Assembly: GCA_031835245.1 (NCBI GenBank)
Contig: JAVKOQ010000397.1
Coordinates: 1-43,858, forward strand
Reading direction: 5' to 3'
Origin: Balamuthia mandrillaris
Lineage: Eukaryota > Discosea > Longamoebia > Balamuthiidae
DNA length: 43,858 nt
Every line of letters starts with the position of its first letter. Positions within the stretch are counted from its first letter, which is position 1. The translations under genes and the position numbers were made by a program. Positions 22,735-33,337 of this stretch are shown piece after piece. The notes under the pieces were generated by a model. The model saw nothing but the letters and a program-made list of their open reading frames with translations. It did not search any database and was not told where the DNA came from.

Positions 22735-22830
22735 GTGGAGGAGGAGGAGGAGGAGGAGGAGGAGGAGGAGAAGAAGAAGAAGAACAAGAAGAAGAAGAAA
22801 AGAAAGAAAAAGAAAGAGAAGAACGCAACA
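22735..22830. repeat. GAG/GAA tract between convergent genes
   Basis: A GAG repeat followed by GAAGAAGAA/AAAGAA. It lies in the overlapping 3' regions of the GPANK1-like gene and TFIIIC102 and reads CT-rich in the TFIIIC102 sense. Confidence 0.85.
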
Positions 22831-22857
22831 GACAGAAGAGAATGTACTATTTTTCTT

Positions 22858-25118
22858 TCAGATGGTGCAATAAGTGCGAAGCAGCTTGGCGGCCAATTGA
22901 TGAGAGCCGCTGTTCTGATAGATGAGAGATAAGTTATAGGCGGCCTCTCTCCTCAAATCAAATGCCTCTCTCGCTCTCGTCTCTGCTTCTTTCTCTTCTT
23001 CTTCCTTCTCTTCTTCGTTCTTCTTCCTTTCCTCCGCTTCATCTGAAGAAAGAAAGGCAGAGCGATAAGGAGAAGATCGTGGAGGAGAAGTGCTGATGGC
23101 TTTCTCGTAGAAGGGAACGGCCAGATGCAAGAGATTCAGCTGATGGAAGGCTCTCCCCAAGTTGAAGCAAACTTCCTGAAGATAATCTTCATTTTCTTTT
23201 GCTTTGCTTCTTCCTCCTTCTCCTTCCCCTTCGCCTTGTTGATGCTGCAAGCGAAGACGTTTGTATTGGAAGAGAAAGGCGAACGCGAGCATGACGTGGC
23301 GATGCCTGTCCATTACTTTTCTGTTGGAGACCATGTTCAAGTGGGCTAAGCCGATGCTTAAGTTCGTTAAGTCTTGCTTTGGCTTATCCCTATTTTGTGT
23401 TTTCAAGTTTTTGTTTAAAAGAGGTTTTTAACGGCTCTCTTTTCTCGCTTATATTCTTTTGTTCTCTTGCAATTCTTTCTCCTCTCTCTCCATCCTTCAC
23501 TCCACTCTCTGCTTCTATGCTTCTTTTTTCTCTTACTACAAAAACAGAAAGAACGAACAAAAGAAGTACCGATAAGCAGTATAGTATTCGCCAAGAGCGA
23601 GACCAGTGGTGCCAGAGCTCAGACAATCATGACCAACGAGGATGAGACGTGGCAGGTTGTTGGGATCGGAGGGCTTGCTCTTCAGCAGCTCTCTTATCAT
23701 AAACTTATGATTCAGCTCCGATACATTCACGTTCCCCAACCTTCAATACGTTTTTGTTTCGTCAGCAATGAAAGAACATAACAAAGAAGAAAGGAAGAAA
23801 GAAAATAAGAGGGAACCTGGAAAGAACAGTATTCAACACGTTCCAATAAAGGTTGCAAGGTCGTTGGATACATAACGGACGGATCCACCGGTACGCTTCA
23901 TAATAATTTCCTTGTCGATAGGACAATCCTTTACAACAGAAAATGAGAATAAGAGAGAAGCAGGGAAAGAAAGGAGAGAAGAGAAGACAGAAGAGAGAGA
24001 AGCAAAGCGTACCAACGGCAAGGTGTTGGAAGGAGAGATTGCGTTCCTTGTCGGTAAACTTGGAAGTGGTGAAGTACTTTATGATTTGCAGGGCCTCTGC
24101 ATAGCGCTGCGTGTAGCCCAAAGCACAACACATCTATTCAAAAATACACAAAAAAGTTAGAGAAGAAAGAAAGGAGAAAGAAACGACAAGAAGGCGCGAG
24201 AGGTAACCTTGTAAACAAGATCACAGTACTGAACTCGTCCAAAGATTTGTACCACTTTGGTGACAAAAGAAATGTCTTTGTCTTTTTGATCATCCGCAAC
24301 AAGTTGCAACGTCTCCTCTTCCTCTCTCCTTTCGTTTGGTTGCTCTTCTTCTCTTTCATGTTCTTCATGTTCTTCTGGTTCTTCTTGTTGCATTCTCGAT
24401 TCTTCTTCTCTTTCTAGTTCTGTTTCTCCACTCTTCTTCTTTTCAGAAGAGGAGCCTATTCTTCGTCGCTTGGATCGATTGCGAAAGTCTAGAATGCTAT
24501 CTACAGCAAGAGGCTCTTCCTCGATGCTCTCTGGCTTCTTGCGTTTTTGTTGTCGTCTTCGCCCTCGTCGAGTTTTGTTGGCTTGTCGGCTTTGCTTCTC
24601 TTTTGGGTGTAGTTTCACTTTGCTCATTGGTTTCCTCTGTTATAATGTTCGGTTTTTTAGTTGGCCCAAAATAAAGAAGCGATACAAGAAACGATAACAT
24701 ACAGCACTATTGCGTCCATTTCTAGTGGCCTTGTAAACCAGATCATAGCAGCTCTCCAAAAAGGCCTCATACTCCTTCAGCGAGAAATGCAATAGACCCT
24801 TTTGCAACAACACACGAATGTCAACGCCATCCAACAACAAAGGTTCTTCAGGAGGAGCAGCTTTATCTGCTGGTTGTTGTTCTTTCGGTAGAGATGAAGT
24901 TGAGGATGACAATGATGGAGCAGTAGTTGTTGATGATGATGGTGGCAAAAGTGGAGGCGGAATTGTGGAAGTGGCCGTAATTGGTTGGAGTGCTTGTTCT
25001 TGCATTGTCTCTTGGTTTATCGATGACGACAAATTTGACTCTAATATATACATATGAAGAAGAATAAGCAAGAAGGAAGAGAATAAAGGGAGAGAGGGAG
25101 GGAGGGAAGGAAGGGAGG

Positions 25119-25150
<32 letters not shown>

Positions 25151-26024
25151 AGAGAGAGAATGTTACTGTTATGTTCGATCTGTCTGGCGGCCACGTCCAA
25201 TGCTCGCTGAGGTTGTCCCATGGTCTTGTAGATATCTGCCAGTGCCAAACAAGCCTCTGCATTGTCCGGCTCCTCTCTTAACACCGCTTCATATTGCTCC
25301 GCAGCGTTCTCAAGCTCATTGAGATGAGCGTAACACCCTGCTTTTCGCATCCACACTGTCGGTTGATTGTATGGATTCACAACATGGTTATTTTCTTCGT
25401 TGAGAGAAGAGTCGTTATGATCGCCTTCGACTAACTTGTCATAGAAACGTAAGGCTTTGCGGTACTCTCCAACGGCCATAAGAGTGCCGGCCACGTCAAA
25501 TTGAAGGTCCCCAAAGGAGCTCACTTTTTGTGTTTCTAAAATTTCAAAATATTTCTGTGGAAAGAAAATGTTAACATTTGGTATGAAAAGAATGAAAAGA
25601 ATACACGAGGAAAACGATAAAGAAACAATCAAGTGGAGACAAACCTCGGCAAGGGGCAAGTTTCCAAGATAGGCCTGGCATATAGCAAAGTTGATCAACA
25701 AGTCCAGAGGCAATTTTTCCAATGACGTGTCCAGCTTCTTGCTGGTGGCTTCCACCAGCTCTACTGCCTTTTGAAACTGTCCTGTGCCCATGTAAAGCTC
25801 TGCCAACATGTTGACGAGGTCCAAGTCTATCGCTGCTTCATCTTCATCTTCTTCCTCTTCGTTTGCTTCTTGTTGTACTTCATTCTCTTTGCCTTTGCCT
25901 TCTTGTTGTTTGGATTTGGGAGCAGTAAAGTGTTGAAAGGTTTCTTCCAGCACTGATATTGCTTTATCTGTCTCAGAGAGTTGATGATGCAACTGTGAAA
26001 TATTATTGTGAGAGAGAGAAAGAG

Positions 26025-26059
<35 letters not shown>

Positions 26060-27376
26060 GCAAAAGGAAAGCAAAGAACAGAACAGAACAATTACTCATA
26101 AGAAAGCAAAGAATACGAATTGGAAACACAAATACATTACCTTGGCAAGCTCCTTCGCAACCTCCGAGTCGGCCGGCCTCAACGCCAACAATGCATGAAA
26201 GCCCTCCGAGGCCTGCTTCAATCGTCCCATCTCCGCATAGATGACCGAGCGATCCCACAACGAGTCCACGTCGCGTCCATCGAGGCGAATGGCCCGCGAG
26301 TAACAGTAAATGGCCTGCTTGGGGTTGTTCTCCTGGCGAGACATGAGGCCGAGGCGCTTCCACAGGGTGGCATCCTTGGGCGTCAAGTGAGCGGCGATCA
26401 TGTAGAACTCCAGGGCCTTCTTGCGATCCTGCATGTCCTCGTGGATGAGCCCTAGGGTGTGGTATGGGTCGGAGACGTTGGGCGCCCGGCGGACGAGCTC
26501 GAGGAGGAGGTTGACGGCGTCGTCAAAGTCGCCAGACATGTAGAGCATGTTGGCCTCGCCCATCATGCGGGAGAGCTCTGGCGAGAGCTTGGAGCGCTTC
26601 TTCCGTCGCTGCATGTGTTTGTTTTGTGAGGGAGGAGCAAGCAGAGAAGCAGAATGAAGAGCTGGAACAGAGAAGAGAACAAGAGACGCGGTGCAAAAGG
26701 GTGGAAAGAGAGATTGAGAGAAGAAGAGAGTAAACAGAGAAGCAGAAAGAGAGAGAGAGAGAGAGAGAGAAGACAAACGGCTCCAGCGCGACGACGGCGT
26801 TGTCCGTCACCTAAGCCCTGCAGCTCCGCAATCTCATCCACTCCGGGCGCATAATAGCCTTCTCCTCCTCCTCCTTGCTCCCCAGCTGCAGCAGGTTTAC
26901 CTCTTTTTTTTTATCAAAAAAAAAAAAGATTAACAAAAAAGAGTATGAAAAAAGTAAAAAGAAATGTAGTGTAGTCACTGGGTAGCGGCGGCAGCAGCAG
27001 CAGATGGCCCAAGGCCAGCAGAGAGCGAAGAGAGAAAGCTGCCAGCAGGGGCGTGCTGAGGCGGCGGGGATGCGGAGCCCATGGAGGCGATCTCCGAGAG
27101 AGCAGCCCGCTCGAGGCCTTCCACCATGGCTCGGGCTTGTCGAATGTCAAAGCCGCCCTCCTCCTCCTCCTCCTCCTCCCCATCGATGCCCCCCTCCTCG
27201 CCTTCTGCTCCGTCGTAGTCGTCCTCGTCGTAGTCGTCCTCGTCGCTGTAGTCTTCCTCCCCATCCACCGCCTCCACGATGGACATGTAGCCCAGGGATC
27301 TGTTGCTGTCGTCGTGGGCCCTTCCACCGCCACCACCACCACTGTTGTTGCTGTGGTGTGTTCCTCTTCCTTCCAT
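22858..27376 (-). CDS. GTF3C3: TFIIIC subunit 102 kDa (GTF3C3), TPR protein
   Basis: Eleven exons join in phase to 1142 residues (human 886): 27376-26979, 26902-26779, 26608-26141, 25992-25645, 25554-25167, 25040-24703, 24636-24208, 24133-24013, 23928-23817, 23740-23570, 23389-22858. The protein is the TPR scaffold of RNA polymerase III factor TFIIIC. The first ~130 residues are Gly-rich then very acidic, as in yeast TFC4. TPRs start in exon 3 (LSRMMGEANMLYMSGDFDDA, YHTLGLIHED, KQAIYCYSRAI) and continue through ALRFYDKLVEG and ALADIYKTMG. After a basic insertion (exon 7) come QGNYYEAYRWIR, NLGRAFHQLNLLHLAVPFYEKA and AAYNLSLIYQ. The end is LLRTYCTI, where human ends LLYTYCSI. Extra length lies in low-complexity inserts. 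Several introns are CT-rich; introns 4 and 5 are stop-free multiples of three. Confidence 0.94.
25090..25165. repeat. GA tract in GTF3C3 intron 5
   Basis: GAGAGGGAGGGAAGG and pure GA units; CT-rich on the sense strand. Similar runs sit at 26008-26054 (intron 3) and 26748-26770 (intron 2). Confidence 0.85.
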
Positions 27377-27532
27377 CCTGGCTTCTTGCTTTCTTGCTCT
27401 TGTTAGCCGTTAAGTTTAGATCATCAGATATTTGATTTTCTATTGGAACGATCGAATGTTTTTTGATTTAGTATTGGCCTATCCAAAAATTTTTTAGATC
27501 AATCTCAGATCAGGAACCAAGAAACTGTTTCG

Positions 27533-29008
27533 TTAAACAGAGCAGCACCGGTGGAAGCAGCTCGGGCTGCAGCACAACAGCTCCCACCACACTTCTCGTT
27601 CCTCGTCCCAAACCCTTCGCGCCACTTCCCTTCCTCCCCCTCCTGCTTTTTCTTCCTCGTCCGCTTCCACCGCTAAAAAAAGCAGAGCACAAACATCACA
27701 CCGTCTCTGCAGCCTTTCCAGCCTTTCCTTCACTTCTTCCGGCAGCACCGCCTCCATGATGACCTCCTCCTTCACGCTCCCTTCTCCTTCGTCCCTCCCT
27801 TCCTCTGTTGTTCCGTGCTGATGGTTTGTGGTCCTCGCTGTCGGCAGAGAAGCAGGAGAAAGCCAAGTGAAGGGTGGGTTTGGAGCAGAGCTCAACAGGC
27901 CGGGCGGCAAAAGCTGGTTCCTCAGCACCGCCTCCCCGCTCAACTGCCACAGACTTTTCACTGTTGCATGCTTGCTCCTCATAGGCGGTGATTGGTCGGG
28001 TTTCCTCTTCTCCTCCTCCTCCTCCTCTTGCTCTTCATCATTCTCTTCTGCTTGTGCTGCTTGCTGGTGCAAGGGTTGGGAGGAACGCGTTCGCATTCGC
28101 GGAAGAAGCTGAACCACAGTGCAAGGCAGTGCTGCCAAGGGGTTGCCATTCAGGTCGCAGCGGGTGAGAGCGGCAAGCTGGCCAAACTTCCTCGGCAAGG
28201 AGGTCAGCTTGTTTCTGGAGAGATCACAGCGAGTGAGAGCGGTGAGCAGACCAAACTCCCTCGGCAAGGAGCTCAGCTCGTTGTTGGAGAGGTCGCACTC
28301 GGCGAGAGCGGTGAGCTGGCCAAACTCCCTCGGCAAGGAGCTCAGCTTGTTGTTGTTGAGGCAGCAGTAAGTGATAGCACGGAGCTGGCCAAACTCTCTC
28401 GGCAAGGACGTCAGCTTGTTGAAGGAGAGGCCGCAGTATGTGGTGGCACAGAGCTGGCCAAACTCTCTCGGCAAGGACGTCAGCTCGTTGTTGTTGAGGT
28501 GGCAGTAGATAAGAGCGGAGAGCTGGCCAAACTCCCTTGGCAAGGAGCTCAGCTGGTTGTGGGAGAGGAGGCACTCAGTGAGAGAGTAGAGCTGGCCAAA
28601 CTCCCTCGGCAAGGTGCTCAGCTCGTTGTAGGAGAGGTTGCAGGAGGTGAGAGCGGAGAGCAGGCCAAACTCTCTCGGCAAGGACGTCAGCTTGTTGTTG
28701 GAGAGGTCGCACTTTGTGAGAGCGGAGAGCAGGCCAAACTCTCTCGGCAAGGAGCTCAGGTTGTTTCTGTGGAGGAAGCACTCGGCAAGAGCGGAGAGCC
28801 GGCCAAACTCCCTCGGCAAGGAGCTCAGCCTGTTGTAGGAGAGTTCGCAGTGGGTGAGAGCGGTGAGCCGGCCAACAGCGCTGGGCAAGGAGGTCCAAGT
28901 TTTGCCGGAGATGTTGAAGGAGGTGGAATGCGCGAAAGGTTGGAGCAGGGAGGGGAGGGCTTGGCTCTCCTCCTCCTCTGCCTCCTCCTCCCGCAGTTCG
29001 CCCTCCAT
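27533..29008 (-). CDS. Leucine-rich-repeat protein with C-terminal Cys module (copy 1)
   Basis: A single exon of 491 residues. After an acidic leader and LPSLLQPFAHSTSF come eleven consecutive 23-residue repeats of the SHOC2/LRRC kind (consensus LPREFGxLxALTxCdLSxNxL), residues ~50-300. The usual Leu before the NxL core is a Cys in nearly every unit. The C-terminal third is conserved with the paralogue at 31632-33098: VKSLWQLSGEAVLRNQLLPP, LPEEVKERLERLQRRCDVC, RRVWDEEREVWWELLCCSPSC. The CDVC...CSPSC pattern suggests a small zinc-binding tail like that in LRRC58-type proteins. No signal peptide or membrane segment is seen, so it is probably a cytosolic binding protein. Its function is unknown. 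Confidence 0.93.
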   Translation of the reverse strand: MEGELREEEAEEEESQALPSLLQPFAHSTSFNISGKTWTSLPSAVGRLTALTHCELSYNRLSSLPREFGRLSALAECFLHRNNLSSLPREFGLLSALTKCDLSNNKLTSLPREFGLLSALTSCNLSYNELSTLPREFGQLYSLTECLLSHNQLSSLPREFGQLSALIYCHLNNNELTSLPREFGQLCATTYCGLSFNKLTSLPREFGQLRAITYCCLNNNKLSSLPREFGQLTALAECDLSNNELSSLPREFGLLTALTRCDLSRNKLTSLPRKFGQLAALTRCDLNGNPLAALPCTVVQLLPRMRTRSSQPLHQQAAQAEENDEEQEEEEEEKRKPDQSPPMRSKHATVKSLWQLSGEAVLRNQLLPPGLLSSAPNPPFTWLSPASLPTARTTNHQHGTTEEGRDEGEGSVKEEVIMEAVLPEEVKERLERLQRRCDVCALLFLAVEADEEEKAGGGGREVARRVWDEEREVWWELLCCSPSCFHRCCSV

Positions 29009-29252
29009 TACCTATAGCAATATTTCGATTATCGATCGGAATGAATATATCGAAAATATTTTTGAAGCTTTGTTTTGTTGCTGACCAAGGTGAAATGTTG
29101 CAGAAAAGGAGGACAGTTTTCCCGCCAAATATTTTCGGCGGGAAAAATTCAACAGAAAAAATTGTTATCGTTACATCCACATATTTTAAATACAAATAAT
29201 CATATAAACCAATTTTTTTTATTTATTTGCTTTGTTGAAAGAAAAATAAAGA
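29009..29252. promoter_or_regulatory. Divergent promoter, LRR copy 1 / SIRT2
   Basis: A 244-base spacer between head-to-head starts. It contains TCGATTATCGATCGGAATG at 29022-29040 and the paired E2F-like sites listed separately. Confidence 0.5.
29117..29146. promoter_or_regulatory. Inverted pair of E2F-like sites
   Basis: TTTTCCCGCC at 29117-29126 and its exact complement GGCGGGAAAA at 29137-29146 flank a 10-base A/T-rich centre. Each arm fits the E2F/DP consensus TTTSSCGC. The site lies 106 bases before the SIRT2 start and about 110 bases before the LRR start on the other side. Cell-cycle control of one or both genes is inference. Confidence 0.6.
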
Positions 29253-31466
29253 ATGGAACTTCGAAGAAGCCGTCGAGAGAGACATGCAGCGTGCAGCAAG
29301 GCAAATAAAGGCGGGTGTTGCAGCTCTGGCGCTTGCTTGACGCCCCTGCCCTTGCGGGTGTGCAGCATGACCAGCCGGCGTGCCGCCGCCAAGCGGGACA
29401 TTCGTCTCCGCCATCGCGCGGCTCCTGCTGCTGGTCCCCTGTCTCACCCGAGCAAGAAGAAACGCAAGCAGAGGCAACTCGCTTTGGGAGACGATGGTGA
29501 AGGAGACGACAAAGAAAACAAAACGACGAACCCGCAGCAACAACGACCTCAACCCACCACCACCACAGAAAAAATAAACAAACTCTCCAAAGAGACCCGT
29601 AAAACGAAACTTCAAGGTACACTCTTTTTTCTATTTCTTTATTTTTTTTTTCATCAACTCACTTTTTTCTTGTTCTCCTTCCGCTTCTCCTTCTCCTTCT
29701 CCTTCTCCTTCTCCTTCTCCTTCTCCTTCTCCTTCTCCTTCTCCTTCTCCTTATCTTTTTCCTTTTCTTCTTGTTCTTCTTTTTCTTCGTCATCCTTATC
29801 TTCATTATCTGCTGCTTCTTCTGCTCTTTCTGTTTTGCTGTTTAAACACAGAAAACTTGTTTCATAGACTCCGAAGATGGTCTATCAGCAATGTAGATCT
29901 TCAGCAACAACCGAAAGTTTCTTCTGGCGAAGGAGAAGAGGAGGAAGCAAAAGAAATGGCTTCCCTTGCGCCGTCGTCATCATTGTCGGCATTTGTTGTT
30001 CCGAGCAACAACAGCTTTCCACACAGGGACTCACCAAACTTTGGAATAACAACCACGGTTCCTCTTCGGTCTTGCACTCTTGCTGGCATTGCTCACCATA
30101 TCGCACAAAGACGATGTTCGTGTTCTTATTCTCTGCTTCTCTCTCCTCTCTTCTGCTTCTCAATTCTCGCTTCTCTCATAAACCATATTCTGACTTGCTT
30201 TGTTTGCTTTGAAGGTGAACGAATAGTGGTTATGACTGGCGCTGGCATATCTGTGGCAAGCGGCATTCCTGACTTTCGAAGTCCTGGGTATGTTCTTTTC
30301 TTCGTCTTCTTCTACTGCTTCTTCTTTCTTTCTTCGTATTCTAGAGCTAATCCTTTGGCATTTGTAGAACTGGACTGTACTATAACTTGCAACAATACAA
30401 TCTTCCTACACCCACTTCTATCTTTGACATTGAGTAAGCACTCCTCTCTCTTTTCCTCTCGTCCCTCTCTTCTCTCTCTCTCCTTGGCGTTTGTAACCAC
30501 AAAAACTGCAGGTACTTTAAACAAAGGCCAGAGCCATTCTTTCATCTCGCTAAAGAGCTCTATCCTGGCAAGTTCCAACCAAACGCCGTGCACTGCTTCA
30601 TCAAGTTGCTCTGGGAGAAAGGTCTTCTCCTCCGCAACTACACCCAGAACATTGATGCTTTGGAGCGGCTGGCGGGAGTGCCGGAGGAGGCTTTGGTGGA
30701 GGCTCATGGCTCCTTCTTCTCTTCTGGATGCACCAATGCGGAGTGCAGGAAACAGTTTAACTATCTTGAAGTCAAAGGCATGTAGAGCTCTTTTCTTGTC
30801 TCTGTTGGGCTTATTCTCATGTAGCTTTGAGCATTTTCCAGAACACATTGAAGAAGGGCGGATACCAAGGTGTGACCAATGTTCTCACCTCATCAAGCCC
30901 AACATTACTTTCTTTGGTGAGGCACTTCCCGAACGTTTCTTTTCGCTCATGGAAAAGGTTTTCTGTCATTCTCTTCCTCTTCTCTCATGCTTTATGCTCT
31001 CTCTCTTCTACTTTTCTCTCTCTTTTGCTCTTCATGCTTTAACATAGTGGCATTGAAACAAAAAGGACTTTGCTCATTGCGACTTGTTGATAGTGATCGG
31101 CACTTCGTTGAAGGTCAAACCGTTTTCCGAGCTCATTCGAAAGGTGCCTCCCAACACGCCTCGCTTGCTCATCAACCGGCAAGAAGTGGGCAAGGACTGG
31201 GACCCAACCGGCAGGAAAGGGGGTTTTCGCTTCAACGAATGCGATAATAAGAGAGACGTTCTCTTTTTGGTGCGTGCCTATCATCTCGTTTTTCACTTCA
31301 TTCCTTATTCCTTCTGCCTCACTCTCGCTCCCTGTATTCATGCTTCGTTTTGCTTTCTTCTTATGCACACTTGCAGGGAGACTGTATTGATGGAGTGCAA
31401 TGCTTGGCCAAGCTGTTGGGATGGGATGAGGAATTGGATTCTCTCGTCCGCCATTTCAACCATTGA
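29253..31466 (+). CDS. SIRT2: SIRT2-type NAD-dependent protein deacetylase
   Basis: Eight exons: 29253-29616, 29852-30115, 30215-30287, 30368-30433, 30512-30777, 30842-30957, 31066-31269 and 31377-31466, giving 480 residues. Class I sirtuin motifs are complete: VVMTGAGISVASGIPDFRS, TGLYYNLQQYNLPTPTSIFD, YFKQRPEPFFHLAKELYPGK, YTQNIDALERLAGV, EAHGSF (catalytic His near residue 321), FFGEALPERFF, VIGTSL, RLLINRQEVG and LLGWDEELDSLV. The zinc ligands are C-x4-C (CTNAEC) and C-x2-C (CDQC). It resembles animal SIRT2, a cytosolic/nuclear deacetylase. The N-terminal ~200 residues are basic, then Gln/Ser/Glu-rich. The intron after exon 5 appears to be GC-AG (see findings). Met at 29367 (MTSRRAAAK) is an alternative start. 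The gene sits between two LRR paralogues. Confidence 0.94.
29680..29756. repeat. CTCCTT array in SIRT2 intron 1
   Basis: About twelve CTCCTT hexamers on the sense strand, the same unit as in CDK11 intron 2. Confidence 0.9.
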
Positions 31467-31631
31467 ATGTCCCAACAAATGGATTAGCTTTGCTATTTCT
31501 CCTCTTTCTTTCTTTTCTCTTTTCTCCTCACTTCTCTTCTCTCTTTCTTCTATTCCTTTCTTTCTTCATTATTGTGCTTCCTCTTCTTCTTTTGGTTGTT
31601 TCTTTCTTTCATGGCAAGAAAACCAAAAGAA

Positions 31632-33098
31632 CTACTTTATTGCAAGGGAACAGGCAGGAAGGGGCCGGTGGAAGCAGCTCGGGCTGCAGCACAACAGCTC
31701 CCACCACACTCCTCTTTCCTCGTCCCAAACCCTTCTCACCCTTTCCCTCCCTTGTCCTTCTTCTGCTTTATCCACCTCCTCGTCTTCCACCTCTAAAAAC
31801 AAGTGTGCACAAACATCACATCTTCTCTGTAACCTCTCCACTCTTTCCTTCACTTCTTCTGGCAGCACCACTAAAACCTCCTCCACACTTTCTACTCCTT
31901 TTTTACCTTCTTTTGTTCCTTGTTTCTGGTTTGCGGTTCTCTCAAGCAGAGAAGGAGAAAGCCAAGTGAAGGGCGGGTCTGGGACAGAGCTCAACAGGCC
32001 AGGTGGCAAAAGCTGGTTCCGCAGCACCACCTCTCCACTCAAGTGCCACAGACTTTTCACTGTGAAATGCTTCCTCATGGCTGGTTTTACCTCTTTCTTC
32101 TCCTTCTCCTCTTGCCCTTCATCATTCTCTTCCCCTTGTTTGCCAAGTGCTTCTTGCTGGTGAAAGGGTGGAGGGGAGTACGCTTGCAAGGTTGGAAGAA
32201 GCCAAACCATGGAGCAAGGCAGTGCTGCCAAGGGATTCTCCTCCACGTTGCACCATTTGAGAGCGGAGAGCTGGCCAAACTCTCGCGGCAAGGAGCTCAG
32301 CCTGTTGCTGGCGAGGTCGCAGCGAGCGAGAGCGGAGAGCTGGCCAAACTCTCTTGGCAAGGAGGTCAGCTTGTTGTTGGAGAGGTAGCACTCGGTGAGA
32401 GCGGTGAGCTGGCCAAACTCAGAGGGCAAAGCCTCCAAGTTGTTGTGGGAGAGGTCGCACCAGGTCAGAGCGCGGAGCTGGCCAAACTCAGAGGGTAAAG
32501 CCTCCAAGAAGTTGGTGAAGAAGGAGCAGAGGGTGAGAGCGTGGAGCTGGCCAAACTCTCTCGGCAAGGAGGAAAGCTTGTTGTCGGCGAGGTCGCACTG
32601 GGTGAGAGCGGTGAGCTGGCCGAACTCGGAGGGCAAAGCCGAAAATAAGTTGGAGGAGAGGTCGCAGAGGGCAAGAGCAGGGAGCTGGCCAAACTCCCTC
32701 GGCAAGGAGGAAAGCTTGTTGTCGGCGAGAAAGCACTCAGTGAGAGCGGTGAGCTGGCCAAACTCAGCGGGCAAAGCCGTCAAGTTGTTGTGGGAGAGAT
32801 TGCAGTGGATGAGTGAGGAGAGCCGGCCAAACTCCCTCGGCAAGGACGTAAGCTTGTTGTTGCGGAGGTTGCACTCAATAAGAGCGGTGAGCTGGCCAAA
32901 CTCAGCGGGCAAAGCCGTCAAGTTGTTGTGGGAGAGGTTGCAGTGTGTGAGTGCGATGAGCCGACCAACGGCGCTGGGCAAGGAGGTCAAACCCTTGGAG
33001 TAGAGGTCGCATGCGGTGGAGCGTGCAAAGGGTTGGAGCAGGGAGGGAAGGGCTAGGCTGTCCTCCTCTTCCTCTTCCTCTTCCTTCTTGTCTGCCAT
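31632..33098 (-). CDS. Leucine-rich-repeat protein with C-terminal Cys module (copy 2)
   Basis: A single exon of 488 residues, paralogue of the gene at 27533-29008 in length, architecture and orientation. An acidic leader (MADKKEEEEEEED) and LPSLLQPFARSTACDL precede eleven 23-residue LRRs, in which LPREFGQL units are mixed with LPAEFGQL and LPSEFGQL. The tail repeats the conserved module: VKSLWHLSGEVVLRNQLLPP, PEEVKERVERLQRRCDVC, RRVWDEERGVWWELLCCSPSC. The tails of the two copies are more alike than their repeats, which suggests selection on the tail and reshuffling of the repeats. It converges on SIRT2 with a 165-base gap. Confidence 0.93.
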   Translation of the reverse strand: MADKKEEEEEEEDSLALPSLLQPFARSTACDLYSKGLTSLPSAVGRLIALTHCNLSHNNLTALPAEFGQLTALIECNLRNNKLTSLPREFGRLSSLIHCNLSHNNLTALPAEFGQLTALTECFLADNKLSSLPREFGQLPALALCDLSSNLFSALPSEFGQLTALTQCDLADNKLSSLPREFGQLHALTLCSFFTNFLEALPSEFGQLRALTWCDLSHNNLEALPSEFGQLTALTECYLSNNKLTSLPREFGQLSALARCDLASNRLSSLPREFGQLSALKWCNVEENPLAALPCSMVWLLPTLQAYSPPPFHQQEALGKQGEENDEGQEEKEKKEVKPAMRKHFTVKSLWHLSGEVVLRNQLLPPGLLSSVPDPPFTWLSPSLLERTANQKQGTKEGKKGVESVEEVLVVLPEEVKERVERLQRRCDVCAHLFLEVEDEEVDKAEEGQGRERVRRVWDEERGVWWELLCCSPSCFHRPLPACSLAIK

Positions 33099-33337
33099 TT
33101 GCTTCTGTTCTTCGTTGATAAGTTTTCAGGTAATATATCCGGATAAAAATTGAAAAATATTGAAAATTGATCGAGAAATTTTGATTGCCGATTATTCTGA
33201 AATTATTGTCATCGTCTACAAAAAAATGTTCCATTGACGACACGAGAGGAGTGTGGATAGGAGCCAGGATAGGAGCATGGACAGAAGCGAGGGAGAAAAA
33301 GAGAGAGAAAGAAACGTTAGGCACCACAGCCCCGCAG

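Noticed and set aside
27992-29017. A 341-codon open frame on the plus strand, antisense to LRR copy 1
   Set aside because: It mirrors the 69-base repeat units and their codon bias; its product is a translated shadow of the repeats (AKLPRQGAQLVVGE-like). A similar antisense frame exists over copy 2.
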